From: Flavobacterium piscisymbiosum
GTDB lineage: Bacteria; Bacteroidota; Bacteroidia; Flavobacteriales; Flavobacteriaceae
Length of the DNA stretch: 64,000 nucleotides
Assembly (NCBI RefSeq): GCF_020905295.1
Contig: NZ_JAJJMM010000001.1
Span: 3,968,001-4,032,000 of the forward strand
Direction: 5' to 3'
This document shows, in pieces, positions 35,893-44,879 of this stretch; the stretch's first letter is position 1; every line of letters starts with the position of its first letter. The notes below the pieces were generated by a model. The model saw only the letters and a list, made by a program, of their open reading frames with translations, ran no database searches and was not told the origin of the DNA. A program made the position numbers and the translations under genes.

Positions 35893-37263
35893 ATGAAAAA
35901 AATAACGTTTTGCTATTGCCTTTTAGTCTCGCTTATTTTTTTATCCTTCAAAAAAGATGCAACTTCTGTAACTCAAACAGAAGTCGTAGTAAAAGCGCCT
36001 TTTGAAATGCCGGCGATCAAAATTCCTGATTTTAGTAAATGCAAACAATTTTCGATTACAGATTTTGGAGCTATTAAAGGCAATAAAGAAAAAACATCAG
36101 AAGCGATTAATAAAACGATTGCCAAAGCCAATAAAGCAGGCGGCGGAATTGTGGTGATTCCGGAAGGAGAATGGCTTACAAAGAAAATCCATTTTAAAAG
36201 TAATGTAAATCTTCATCTCAATAAAGGTGCGGTATTACTGTTTTCAGAAGATCCAAATGATTATTTGCCAGCCGTTCGCTCGACTTGGGAAGGATACGAA
36301 TGTTACAATTATTCACCTTTGATTTATGCGTACCAATGCAAGAATATTGCGATTACGGGAGAAGGCGAATTGAAAGCAAAAATGGACGTTTGGAAAGAAT
36401 GGTTTGCCCGCCCAAAACCGCATATGGAAAACCTGAAACGACTGTATTATCTGGCTTCGTACAACAAACCAATGAAAGAAAGACAAATGGTGAATGATTC
36501 GGCGCATTTTCGTCCGCAGTTTATTCAGTTCAATCGTTGCGAAAATATTTTGATGGATGGGATTACGATTACCAATAGTCCGTTCTGGACGATTCATCCT
36601 TTTTTGTCTAAAGATGTGGTGCTTAGAAACCTAAAAGTCTACGCGCACGGACATAACAACGACGGAGTTGATCCTGAAATGAGCCAAAATGTGTTGATAG
36701 AAAACTGTGTTTTTGATCAGGGAGATGATGCCATTGCTATAAAATCAGGAAGTAATCAGGATGCATGGCGATTAAATACACCTTCGAAAAATATTGTAAT
36801 GCGCAATTGTATCGTTAAAAACGGACATCAATTAGTAGCAATAGGAAGCGAACTTTCGGGCGGAATAGAAAATGTATTTATAGACAATTGCACTGTCGTG
36901 GATGGGGCAAAACTCAATCATTTGTTATTTATAAAAACCAACGAACGAAGAGGCGGCTACGTAAATAATATTTATATGAGTAACATAACATCGGGCAAAA
37001 TCGACGAAGGAGTTCTGGGAATCGAAACGGATGTTTTGTACCAATGGAGAGATTTAGTACCCACAATTGAACGCAGACTGACACCAATAAAAAACGTCTA
37101 TCTCGAAAATATAAAAGCAACTAATGTCAAGTTTGTTTCCAGGATTTTGGCGCAAAAAGAACTTCCGGTAGAGAATGTTTTCCTTAAAAATGTTGCTGCT
37201 GATAAGGTTTCGGGTGAAAAATCCATTCATGAAAATGTAGTGAATTTTGTCGCTAAAAATTGA
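35893..37263 (+). CDS. GH28 polygalacturonase / rhamnogalacturonan hydrolase family protein
   Basis: 456 aa. A hydrophobic N-terminus (KKITFCYCLLVSLIFLSF) is probably an export signal, although no clear Ala-X-Ala site is seen. The parallel beta-helix carries the GH28 catalytic blocks: NSPFWTIHPF (about 232), HGHNNDGVDPE (about 252), DQGDDAIAIKSG (about 277) and NGHQLVAIGSE (about 315), with three Asp in the expected places. The enzyme hydrolyses alpha-galacturonide links in homogalacturonan or RG-I backbone, probably as an exo-enzyme on imported oligomers. It is cotranscribed with the GH43-like gene 40 bp downstream and divergent from CE12. Confidence 0.92.
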   Translation: MKKITFCYCLLVSLIFLSFKKDATSVTQTEVVVKAPFEMPAIKIPDFSKCKQFSITDFGAIKGNKEKTSEAINKTIAKANKAGGGIVVIPEGEWLTKKIHFKSNVNLHLNKGAVLLFSEDPNDYLPAVRSTWEGYECYNYSPLIYAYQCKNIAITGEGELKAKMDVWKEWFARPKPHMENLKRLYYLASYNKPMKERQMVNDSAHFRPQFIQFNRCENILMDGITITNSPFWTIHPFLSKDVVLRNLKVYAHGHNNDGVDPEMSQNVLIENCVFDQGDDAIAIKSGSNQDAWRLNTPSKNIVMRNCIVKNGHQLVAIGSELSGGIENVFIDNCTVVDGAKLNHLLFIKTNERRGGYVNNIYMSNITSGKIDEGVLGIETDVLYQWRDLVPTIERRLTPIKNVYLENIKATNVKFVSRILAQKELPVENVFLKNVAADKVSGEKSIHENVVNFVAKN

Positions 37264-37303
37264 TTGGGTTAAAATTTCTATTTTAATAAAAAGCTTAAAA
37301 AAA

Positions 37304-38914
37304 ATGAAAATCAAAAGAAAGTATTCCCTAAAAGCCATATTGATTTTTTTGTTTATGATCAATTTATGCAGTATTTATAAGGTTTCAGCTCAATTATTAA
37401 ATATTAAAAATGATGTTTTTAGGTATACTAAAGACGAACAGCCTATTAATAGTCAGGGTGGAGGAATATTTAAATTTGCTGATCCTGTTACGGGAAAACA
37501 AAAATATTATTGGTACGGCGTTCATTATGCCGAAGCGGATACGTATCGAAATGATCCGTCGGTAACTTTGCCTAATGCGACTTTTCAGTCGGTTACGTGT
37601 TATAGTTCTGTCGATTTGGTGAATTGGGTTTTTGAAGCAGATGTTTTATCGAAAGAAAAAGTCAATCAAAACGGTAAAACGTGGGTCGGCCGTTTGGGAG
37701 TGGCGTATATAAAAGAATGGAAAAAATATGCCATGTTTGTTCAGCATGATAAAGAAGTTTTAATTACTGTTTCAGATACCCCAACAGGTCAGTTCGAATG
37801 GCATCAGAAAATAAATATGGAAAAAATGATCGGGACGAGTAATACGGGCGATCAAACGATTTTTACAGATGAAGATACCGGAAAATCGTACCTTATTTAT
37901 TCGTACGGAAGAGGCAGAAACAAAATATACGTTTCGGAAATTGGCATTAAAGACGAAAAAATCAATTTACTGGATTGTACCGAAGTTTTTAAAGGTGAAA
38001 GCCGCGAAGGAAATTGCCTTTTCAAGTACCAAAATAAGTATTATATGTTTGCCTCGAATATTTATGGCTGGGATGGATCATTTGCTTATTACTTAGTGGC
38101 TGATGATATTAGAGGGCCATATCTTCCAACAAATGAAATGTTGGTGATGAATGGCGCTTCGGAGGATTTTGCGCATGTTTCGCAAACAGGATTTTTCTTT
38201 TCTGTAAAAGGAAACAAGCAGGAAACCATCGTTTTCTGTGGTGACAGATGGGCCAATTTTGCCGGAAACGGATTAGGATACAATCAATGGTGTCCACTTT
38301 CTTTTGATGGTACAACGCCTTATTTTAATTCATTAAGTTCCTGGAATCTGGAAGAAAAAACCGGTATATGGAAAGTAGCTGATGACAATAATTATATTAA
38401 AAACGGAAGTTTCGAAGCGGATCGCAGGCACATTCCGAGCCCTGTAAAACCGGTACAAATACAACTAACGGGTTGGGCAAGTGAAGTTATTGAAGGAAAC
38501 CCGATAGGATTAGACAGCATTCATTCTCCAGTTTTAAATCATTTTAATACTCAAAACGAAAGAAAAGTGGTTATTGGCGAAAAAAGCCTGAATATCAGTG
38601 ATAAAATCAATTTTAAACGAAAAACATTCCAAACCATTAGCTCTTCGCCCTACGTAAAACTCGAAAACGGATTGTACACTTTAACGGCTAAAATAAAAAA
38701 CAGTGCTGATTTCAGCAATCTGGAAATGTACGTTTTAAGTAACGAAAAAAAACTACAATACAATATCAAAGAAAAAAATGAATCCTGGAAAACCATCACT
38801 ATTACCAACATTCCTATAAAAGGAGGAAAGGCCGAAGTTGGTTTTCTGGCAGAAGGAAAAGCAAAAGCATTTTGTTATGTTGATGATGTTTCTTTGGTCA
38901 GGATGAAAAAGTAA
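37304..38914 (+). CDS. GH43 (subfamily 24/34-like) glycosidase with C-terminal CBM
   Basis: 536 aa from MKIKRKYSLKAILIF at 37304; an in-frame ATG at 37247 overlaps GH28 and only adds residues before the signal peptide (ending near VSAQ). The propeller opens with NSQGGGIFKFADPVTGKQKY, where the GGG replaces the usual catalytic-base Asp region as in GH43_24. It goes on through GDQTIFTDEDTGKSYL and FCGDRWANFAGNGLGYNQW. Residues about 380-536 form a beta-sandwich (NGSFEADRRHIPSP...YVDDVSLVRM) of CBM/carbohydrate-binding type. It is related in plan to the enzyme at 26359 and may attack beta-1,3- or neighbouring galactosyl links. Last gene of the PUL, with a bidirectional terminator behind. Confidence 0.8.
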   Translation: MKIKRKYSLKAILIFLFMINLCSIYKVSAQLLNIKNDVFRYTKDEQPINSQGGGIFKFADPVTGKQKYYWYGVHYAEADTYRNDPSVTLPNATFQSVTCYSSVDLVNWVFEADVLSKEKVNQNGKTWVGRLGVAYIKEWKKYAMFVQHDKEVLITVSDTPTGQFEWHQKINMEKMIGTSNTGDQTIFTDEDTGKSYLIYSYGRGRNKIYVSEIGIKDEKINLLDCTEVFKGESREGNCLFKYQNKYYMFASNIYGWDGSFAYYLVADDIRGPYLPTNEMLVMNGASEDFAHVSQTGFFFSVKGNKQETIVFCGDRWANFAGNGLGYNQWCPLSFDGTTPYFNSLSSWNLEEKTGIWKVADDNNYIKNGSFEADRRHIPSPVKPVQIQLTGWASEVIEGNPIGLDSIHSPVLNHFNTQNERKVVIGEKSLNISDKINFKRKTFQTISSSPYVKLENGLYTLTAKIKNSADFSNLEMYVLSNEKKLQYNIKEKNESWKTITITNIPIKGGKAEVGFLAEGKAKAFCYVDDVSLVRMKK

Positions 38915-38920
38915 AAGCAC

Positions 38921-38951
38921 AAAAAAATCCCATTGAATTGGGATTTTTTTA
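38921..38951 (+). terminator. bidirectional rho-independent terminator at the PUL end
   Basis: AAAAAATCCCA TTGAAT TGGGATTTTTT is a perfect stem with A-run before and T-run after, so it can stop transcripts from both the GH43 gene and the convergent alpha/beta hydrolase gene. Confidence 0.88.
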
Positions 38952-38995
38952 TATTGTAATTTATTTAATTTTATCGATTCAAATAGTATCAATAA

Positions 38996-39811
38996 TTATT
39001 TTATAAACTCCAGAATATCTTTATTGATTGTTTCTGCTTCTGTGGTTGGCATACCATGAGGAAATCCGGGATAGGATATAAGTTTTCCGTTTTTCAAAAG
39101 TTTTGCAGCTTTAGGTGCCTGATTGTAAGGTACAATCTGATCGTCTTCGCCATGCAACACAAGAACCGGAATCTCTAAACTCTTAAGATCCTCTGTAAAA
39201 TCTGATTCAGAGAAAGCTTTAATTCCTTCATAATGAGCTAATACGGATCCCATCATTCCCTGACGCCACCAATTATGTTTAATGCCTTCCTGAATTGTCG
39301 TTCCTTCGCGGTTCCATCCGTAAAAAGCGATTGGGAAATCATAAAAATATTGCGCTCTGCTGAATCCTGTACCTTCTCTTATTTCATCAAAAATAGCTAA
39401 AGGAACACCATCAGGATTTGCTTCATTTTTTATCATTATGGGAGTTACGGCGCTAATAATAACCACTTTTGCAACGCGTCCTTTTCCGTATTTTGCAGCA
39501 TAGCGTATCGCTTCGCCACCGCCAGTTGAGTGACCAACATGTATAGCATTTTTTAAATCAAGGGCAGCGGTAAGTTCAGCAACGTCTGCAGCATAAGTTT
39601 CCATATTGTTTCCTTCTGAGCTTTGACCTGAGCGACCGTGCCCACGACGGTCATGCGCAATAACTCTGTAACCTTTTTTTAGAAAAAACATCATTTGGTT
39701 GTCCCAGTCATCGCCTGATAAAGGCCATCCGTGGTGAAAAACTATTGGTTGTCCTGTTCCCCAATCTTTGTAATAAATCTCTGTTCCGTCTTTTACTGTA
39801 ATTGTACTCAT
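38996..39811 (-). CDS. alpha/beta hydrolase, cofactor-free haloperoxidase/esterase-like
   Basis: 271 aa, no signal peptide, cytoplasmic. Oxyanion region FHHGWPLSGDDW (about 25), GHGRSGQ, nucleophile elbow GHSTGGGEA (Ser about 95), acid in LHGEDDQIVP (about 219) and His in FPHGMPTT (about 248). The whole pattern, including the conserved start KDGTEIYYKDWGTGQPIV, is that of bacterial non-heme chloroperoxidase-like hydrolases. In practice these are serine esterases or lactonases with possible perhydrolase activity; the natural substrate is unknown. Single gene, convergent with the PUL end. Confidence 0.9.
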   Translation of the reverse strand: MSTITVKDGTEIYYKDWGTGQPIVFHHGWPLSGDDWDNQMMFFLKKGYRVIAHDRRGHGRSGQSSEGNNMETYAADVAELTAALDLKNAIHVGHSTGGGEAIRYAAKYGKGRVAKVVIISAVTPIMIKNEANPDGVPLAIFDEIREGTGFSRAQYFYDFPIAFYGWNREGTTIQEGIKHNWWRQGMMGSVLAHYEGIKAFSESDFTEDLKSLEIPVLVLHGEDDQIVPYNQAPKAAKLLKNGKLISYPGFPHGMPTTEAETINKDILEFIK

Positions 39812-40111
39812 CTTATTTTGGTTTTAGATTAATTTTAAAAGAAAATTGTCAAACTTGGGATGCAATTAAATATAAATTTTTAATGTACTTTTTGTGTTGT
39901 CGAATTTCTAATACAAACTTACAGACGAAGGGAAGATCTGTCTGTTAATCTAGATTAAGAAATAAAATTTGGCATTAAAACCTGATCTCAAATAAGATAT
40001 AACGTATGATGTTTTTCGAAATTTCAACTTATTTTAAATTTGTAAACTAATGTACGTCAATATTTTATAAGTTTAGTTAAGAAATTACTATCAATTAAAA
40101 TTTTAATCGGT
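39812..40111. other. 300-bp AT-rich gap, nothing recognised
   Basis: Between the starts/ends of two minus-strand genes. No open frame of note, no convincing hairpin and no clear promoter for the hydrolase gene. Confidence 0.5.
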
Positions 40112-41332
40112 TTAAAATAACTCCAACTGATTATTGGGATTTATGGGTTTAATTTTAGGAGGTTTTGCGTCTCCAAAAATGGTTCTTCCTCCATATTTGT
40201 GAGATTCATCACGTTCCCTTTGAATCAGGGCATTAAAGTTTTCGTTGGGTGTAAAACTTTCTTCGGCTTTTCTCGAAATTTCAGATAATTTCTGAATGGC
40301 TTGTATCTTATCGCTGTTGCCTATTTTAGCACTATTAATGGCTCTTTGCAAGGTATCAATTGTTTCATCGTAGATATTTACCGGAACAGGAAAAGGATGT
40401 CCGTCTTTCCCGCCGTGCGCAAATGAAAAACGGGCCGGATCTTCAAATCGGGTAGGCGTACCATAAATTATTTCACTTACCAATGCCAGTGATTGCAAAG
40501 CTCTTGGTCCCATTCCTTTTAAAAGTAAGAGTTCTTCAAAATCTTCCGGCTTATTTTCATGCGTTGTCCAGAGCATTGCGCCAAGTCTTTTCATGTTTAC
40601 ATCTTCCATTCTTACATCATGATGTGCGGGCATAGAGAGATATTGCATCTCTTTCATGATTTTGGTCGGCGATTCTTTTGATAATTCCAGGATACCTTCT
40701 CTGGATTTCGTGGCCGCCTGAGCAGTAAGATTTAAAATAGTGCCTTGATTTTCGCCATAAATAAACGTATGAGGTTCGTTTATAAAAGACTTTAAATCCG
40801 GTGAATGCCAATGATATCTTCGTGCCGTTTTAGAATTAGGATTCATGCCTTGCTGAATAACCGCCCATTGTCCTTTATTGTCTACAATAAAATTATGCTG
40901 ATACAATTGAAATCCGTCCTGAATGGCGGTGTTATCAACTTTGGCCGTAAGTCGGCTGCAATTGGCAAGATTATTACCGTCGAGACCTGTTTTTTCGCCT
41001 ACAAATAAAAGTTCCTGTGGCGTAAGAAGCGAATTTTTGCCTTTTCCTCCACAAATATAAATGCCCAGTTCTTTTGAATGCGGGTTTACAGACTTTTTTA
41101 AGGCTCCAAGCACAGAAGTAGTTATCCCGGATGAATGCCAGTCCATTCCCATTACAGCACCAAAACTCTGAAACCAGAAAGGATTACTTAGTTTACTAAT
41201 TACCTCCGAAGTAGAAAATTCCATGGCAATCGTTTCTACAATGGCAAAACCCAGTTTGGCCATTCGTTCAGAAAGCCATAAAGGAACCTGACCGTAATGT
41301 AACGGAAGATCTGCTGTACCGGAACGTTTCAT
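40112..41332 (-). CDS. DUF763 domain protein
   Basis: 406 aa. It starts MKRSGTADLPLHYGQVPLWL and continues with FWFQSFGAVMGMDWHSSGIT, IYICGGKGKNSLLTP, TAIQDGFQLYQHNFIVD, the string WAVIQQGMN and KGMGPRALQSLALVSEIIYG. These are the conserved blocks of DUF763, a family shared by archaea and scattered bacteria. LLLKGMGPRALQSL looks like a helix-hairpin-helix, suggesting contact with nucleic acid. Function is not established. Full length and intact. A TATTTTTG -7 element (minus strand, 41352-41359) lies 20 bp upstream. It is a solitary gene. Confidence 0.88.
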   Translation of the reverse strand: MKRSGTADLPLHYGQVPLWLSERMAKLGFAIVETIAMEFSTSEVISKLSNPFWFQSFGAVMGMDWHSSGITTSVLGALKKSVNPHSKELGIYICGGKGKNSLLTPQELLFVGEKTGLDGNNLANCSRLTAKVDNTAIQDGFQLYQHNFIVDNKGQWAVIQQGMNPNSKTARRYHWHSPDLKSFINEPHTFIYGENQGTILNLTAQAATKSREGILELSKESPTKIMKEMQYLSMPAHHDVRMEDVNMKRLGAMLWTTHENKPEDFEELLLLKGMGPRALQSLALVSEIIYGTPTRFEDPARFSFAHGGKDGHPFPVPVNIYDETIDTLQRAINSAKIGNSDKIQAIQKLSEISRKAEESFTPNENFNALIQRERDESHKYGGRTIFGDAKPPKIKPINPNNQLELF

Positions 41333-41433
41333 AGGAAATAATTTGAATGTACAAAAATAAGTAAAAATAGTGGTTAGGATCGCTTGTTTTGCCTATTGAT
41401 TTTGAGATATTTAAAGATAAACTTTTTTAAGTT

Positions 41434-41475
41434 TTATAAAAAAAATGCGCGAAGCCAATGACATTCGCGCGAGTT
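41434..41475 (-). terminator. rho-independent terminator of the 64-aa gene
   Basis: On the minus strand TCGCGCGAATG, loop, then a TTCGCGCA arm followed by eight T residues. It lies 30 bp after the stop of the small hydrophilic gene, which supports that gene being expressed. Confidence 0.75.
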
Positions 41476-41504
41476 AAATATCACAAGTTTGAGATATTAC
41501 AATT

Positions 41505-41699
41505 TTATTTTTTCTCTTCATTGTTCAGTTTATCATCGAAGTCAGGTTCTTGGCCTTTAAATTTTTGAGTGTCAACATCGTAGTTTTCATCATTTGTTAA
41601 AACTTCATCATGATCTTTATACTGATGTTTTCTGGTATCACTTCGATTATCAGAACCGGTTTTTGTACCGTTGTTTGGATTTTGATTATTTGTTTTCAT
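41505..41699 (-). CDS. small, highly hydrophilic protein
   Basis: 64 aa, MKTNNQNPNNGTKTGSDNRS..., almost entirely Asn, Asp, Lys, Glu, Gln and Gly, with no hydrophobic core or cysteine, so probably disordered. The composition recalls hydrophilin or stress-type proteins, but I recognise no family. Good support for a real gene comes from the strong terminator just behind it and the absence of competing frames. Not linked to neighbours. Confidence 0.6.
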   Translation of the reverse strand: MKTNNQNPNNGTKTGSDNRSDTRKHQYKDHDEVLTNDENYDVDTQKFKGQEPDFDDKLNNEEKK

Positions 41700-42173
41700 A
41701 ATTTGTAAGTTTTAATTTATTTTAAAATTACTTAGAATACTGCTATTTGTACTTATATAATAATTTGAAAAAATTATAAAATACAACTGTAAAGCCTTGT
41801 TATTATGATGATTTGTAATTATGAAGTGTGTGAGTTTTGTAAAAATCGTAAACATTATTCTGATTTTGCGGGTTTTTTTTCTTCATCCAAAATTAAAATA
41901 AGGCTGCTTTCAACAAGTTAAGACCACCAAATACAGGACTTTTCCGGAATATCATTAATAATACATTTAATAAAAGATATAAAAGCTTAAGAAGTTTTTT
42001 GTTGACTATTGTAACAATTTAATTAAAAAACTACCTATATAAAGTATCAGTGTAGATTTTGCTGCATCGATTGTTTGGTTTTCCAGTAACAATTGTCAAG
42101 TTTATTTTCTGATAGGTATTCGCTTTGACAGCACTCAAAATTTTATAAAAAAAACAATAAAAAAACTCAAAAA
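41700..42173. other. 474-bp AT-rich intergenic region
   Basis: Divergent gap between the small hydrophilic gene and the signal peptidase gene, so promoters for both must lie here. GTGTAGATTTTGC near 42050 is a near miss to a -7 element for the plus strand. No gene or clear palindrome seen. Confidence 0.4.
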
Positions 42174-43784
42174 ATGAATGTATCAGAATGGATTGTGTTT
42201 ATTTTAATAATGCAGGTTATTCATGGTTTATCTACCTGGAAATTGTATCTAAAAGCGGGAAGAAAACCTTTAGAATCCTTTATACCCATTTATAATTTGG
42301 TAATTTTAATGAAGATTATAAACCGTCCGCGTTGGTGGGTTTTCCTTCTTTTCGTTCCTATTATTAACCTGATCATGATTCCAGTAGTCTGGATAGAAAC
42401 GATCAGAAGTTTTGGAAAAGACTCAAAGCTGGATATTGCCTTGGTTTTAGTAACATTAGGATTCTATATTACTTTTTTAAATTATACTGCTGAAAAGCTA
42501 ACCTATATTGAGAATAGAGATTTAAAACCAAAATCAAATACCGAAGATACGATTGCTTCTCTGTTGTTTGCTATTATTGTAGCTACATTGGTGCATACCT
42601 ATATTGTACAGCCTTTTACGATTCCGTCATCATCATTAGAAAAAACATTGTATACCGGAGATTTTTTATTTGTAAGTAAAATAAACTTTGGTGCCAGAAC
42701 CCCAATGACTACAGTTGCATTGCCTATGGTGCATGACTCCATTCCTTTAACGGGTAAAAAATCATATTTATTTAGTGATGATGCTACGAAAAAGGAAACA
42801 TCGCTGCTCAACAAATTTCAATTGCCTTATTTTAGGTTTCCTTCATTAGAAAAAATAAAACGCAATCAAATTGTAGTTTTTAATCAGCCTGCAGATACTT
42901 TGCGTGATATGGATAATTTTAATCCGGACAGAAACTATTATAAGCCTATTGATAAAAAAACAAATTTGGTAAAACGATGTGTAGGGATGCCGGGCGATTC
43001 TTTAGAAATTCGTGATGGAAATATTTATATTAATGGGAAAATAGACAAATTGCCGGCAAGTGCTAAGGCACAATACAATTTTCTGGTAGATACCAAAGGT
43101 CAGACTATTAGTCAGGATGCTCTTGTGCATCGATACGGTGCCAGAGAAGGTATGAAGTACGAAAATGGAGATTTTGCCCTTACTAACACAGGACAATATT
43201 TCCTGACTTTAACTGATAAGGAAGCAGCAGCAATAGCAAATAATCCTGTTGTAAAAGGTGTTCAAAAACATTTATCTCCAAAAGGTGAGGATGGAGGTGT
43301 GTTTCCTCATATTCCTTCTTTGGGTTGGAATGTCGATAATTTTGGACCTATTTATATTCCGCAGAAAGGAAAAACGATACACTTAGACCTCAAATCACTT
43401 CCTTTTTACAAACGCATTATAACAGAATACGAAAAGAATACTTTGAAAATTCAGGGTAATGATATTATAATAAACGGAAAAGCAACTACAACTTATACTT
43501 TTAAACAAGATTATTACTGGATGATGGGAGATAATCGCCAGAATTCGCTGGACGCAAGATTTTGGGGATATGTGCCTTTTGATCATGTTGTAGGTAAACC
43601 GGTATTTATCTGGTTCAGTTGGGATAAGGATGGTAAAGGCCTTAATAAAGTAAGATGGAACCGCGTTTTTTCTGTAGTAAACGGTGACGGTGAACCTAAG
43701 TCTTATCTGATCCATTTTTTGGTGTTGGTTGGGATTTATATTGCGGCTACTAAATTTATTAAGAAGAAGGAGAAGAAAGAGTAA
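42174..43784 (+). CDS. lepB: signal peptidase I, long Bacteroidota form
   Basis: 536 aa. The N-terminal 120 residues carry three or four membrane helices (a DUF5684-like module: WKLYLKAGRKPLESFIPIYN, RWWVFLLFVPIINLIMIPVV). The S26 peptidase domain follows: TM near 130, catalytic-serine block PFTIPSSSLEKTL (about 148), catalytic-lysine block LVKRCVGMPGDSL (about 265) and GDNRQNSLDARFWGYV (about 452). It removes signal peptides from exported proteins on the periplasmic face of the inner membrane. The canonical SM after the serine is SL here, as often in this phylum, and a large insertion separates the Ser and Lys blocks. The basic tail KKKEKKE runs into a microsatellite. A paralogue elsewhere in the genome is likely. 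Confidence 0.93.
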   Translation: MNVSEWIVFILIMQVIHGLSTWKLYLKAGRKPLESFIPIYNLVILMKIINRPRWWVFLLFVPIINLIMIPVVWIETIRSFGKDSKLDIALVLVTLGFYITFLNYTAEKLTYIENRDLKPKSNTEDTIASLLFAIIVATLVHTYIVQPFTIPSSSLEKTLYTGDFLFVSKINFGARTPMTTVALPMVHDSIPLTGKKSYLFSDDATKKETSLLNKFQLPYFRFPSLEKIKRNQIVVFNQPADTLRDMDNFNPDRNYYKPIDKKTNLVKRCVGMPGDSLEIRDGNIYINGKIDKLPASAKAQYNFLVDTKGQTISQDALVHRYGAREGMKYENGDFALTNTGQYFLTLTDKEAAAIANNPVVKGVQKHLSPKGEDGGVFPHIPSLGWNVDNFGPIYIPQKGKTIHLDLKSLPFYKRIITEYEKNTLKIQGNDIIINGKATTTYTFKQDYYWMMGDNRQNSLDARFWGYVPFDHVVGKPVFIWFSWDKDGKGLNKVRWNRVFSVVNGDGEPKSYLIHFLVLVGIYIAATKFIKKKEKKE

Positions 43785-43935
43785 AGAAGAAAGAAGAAAG
43801 AGTAGAGAAGAAAGAGTAAAGAAGAAAGAGTAAAGAGTAAAGAAGAAAGAAGAAAGAAGAAAGAAGAAAGAAGAAAGAAGAAAGAAGAAAGAAGAAAGAA
43901 GAAAGAGTAAAGAAGAAGGAGTATAGAGTATAGAA
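43766..43935. repeat. 7-bp (GAAGAAA) microsatellite behind lepB
   Basis: About 170 bp of purine-only tandem GAAGAAA units, interrupted by GAGTAAA variants, with at least nine uninterrupted copies near 43840-43905. It begins within the last codons of lepB (KKEKKE) and fades into GTATAGAGTATAGAATATAG. Unequal slippage could change the 3' end of lepB or mRNA stability. The minus-strand frames of Leu/Ser/Phe it produces are artefacts. Confidence 0.9.
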
Positions 43936-43978
43936 TATAGAATACAGAACGTTTATTGTAAATTCTATTACAAAATTC

Positions 43979-44013
43979 AAACCTCAAAGTTTTTGACTTT
44001 GAGGTTTTTTTAT
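43979..44013 (+). terminator. rho-independent terminator behind lepB
   Basis: ACCTCAAAGT TTTTG ACTTTGAGGT, a perfect 10-bp stem followed by seven T residues, about 200 bp after lepB and beyond the microsatellite. Confidence 0.9.
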
Positions 44014-44251
44014 AAAAATACAAATATGTTTTTGTTCGGGAAAAACAACAAATACGATTAGCACGTTGTACTGGCATTAAATCACTTAAGATAAATAGTA
44101 TTAAAGTAAAAAAATCTTCATTTTTTCGCAGTAAGATATTTACTAATATTGTTTTTTTATAATAATTAAAATATTGTTTAATTATCATATTCTTAATATT
44201 GTTTTAATACAGAAGTGTTTTTTGTGATTATTCAGAGAAATCGAATTGAAA

Positions 44252-44282
44252 TTTGCTTATAAATTAAAATTGTATAGTTTTG
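44252..44282 (+). promoter_or_regulatory. consensus Bacteroidota promoter of the second sigma operon
   Basis: TTTG, 19 bp, TAGTTTTG: a perfect match to TTTG-N19-TAnnTTTG. Transcription should begin near 44289, 27 nt before the inferred TTG start. This indicates that the primary sigma factor transcribes the sigma gene. Confidence 0.85.
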
Positions 44283-44315
44283 TTTTTTGTGCCATACAGG
44301 TAATTAAAACATACT

Positions 44316-44879
44316 TTGGATATCAACATTGTCTTAGAAGAACTTCAAAATCAAAACAAAACTGTTTATAAAAACGTTTTTAATCATTTTTATAAAGGGC
44401 TTGTTGTTTATGCCAATAATTTTCTTTTTGATCAGCAAACCAGTGAAGATGTAGTTCAGGAAGTATTTATTTCGTTATGGGAAAATGCCAAAAACATCGA
44501 AATAAAGACATCTTTAAAAGCGTATTTGTATGCTATGGTGCGCAATAAATGTTTGAATTACCTTAAATCAATTAAAATTACGGATGATCTTAATTTAATT
44601 GATCTCAACTCGGTACTAACTTTAGAAGACGATCTTGATATTATTTCTGAAGAAGAAAAAAACATTGTGTACGTTCAGATTTTAAAAGTCATAGAAACTT
44701 TTCCGGAAAGTATGAAGCAAATTTTCAAACTTAAATTTATCGAAAATTATAAGTACAACGAGATTGCTGATGAATTGGACATCTCTGTTAATACAGTAAA
44801 AACACAACTTAAAAGAGCAAGAATTAGAATTAATGAAGCAATCCCGCTTTTATTGCTCTTGTTTTTTGATCGTTTATAA
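44316..44879 (+). CDS. ECF-type RNA polymerase sigma factor (Bacteroidota expansion family)
   Basis: 187 aa from a TTG start at 44316, chosen because no ATG precedes region 2 in frame and it follows a perfect promoter by 27 nt. Region 2 spans about 20-85 (VYKNVFNHFYKGLVVYANNF...SEDVVQEVFISLWEN). Region 4 spans about 125-175 (FPESMKQIFKLKFIENYKYN, ELDISVNTVKTQLKRAR). The hydrophobic tail PLLLLLFFDRL is common in this Bacteroidota subgroup. It leads an operon with a FecR anti-sigma, an STN-type SusC, SusD, metalloprotease and DUF3347 protein, so it should activate transport and processing of one nutrient when the SusC receptor senses it. Confidence 0.92.
   Translation: MDINIVLEELQNQNKTVYKNVFNHFYKGLVVYANNFLFDQQTSEDVVQEVFISLWENAKNIEIKTSLKAYLYAMVRNKCLNYLKSIKITDDLNLIDLNSVLTLEDDLDIISEEEKNIVYVQILKVIETFPESMKQIFKLKFIENYKYNEIADELDISVNTVKTQLKRARIRINEAIPLLLLLFFDRL

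Noticed and set aside
43840..43905. Regular repeats considered as a CRISPR array
   Set aside because: Units are 7 bp, directly abutting and without spacers; there are no cas genes in the window.
43736..44188. Minus-strand frames encoding long runs of Leu, Ser and Phe
   Set aside because: They are translations of the GAAGAAA microsatellite, without start context or family resemblance.
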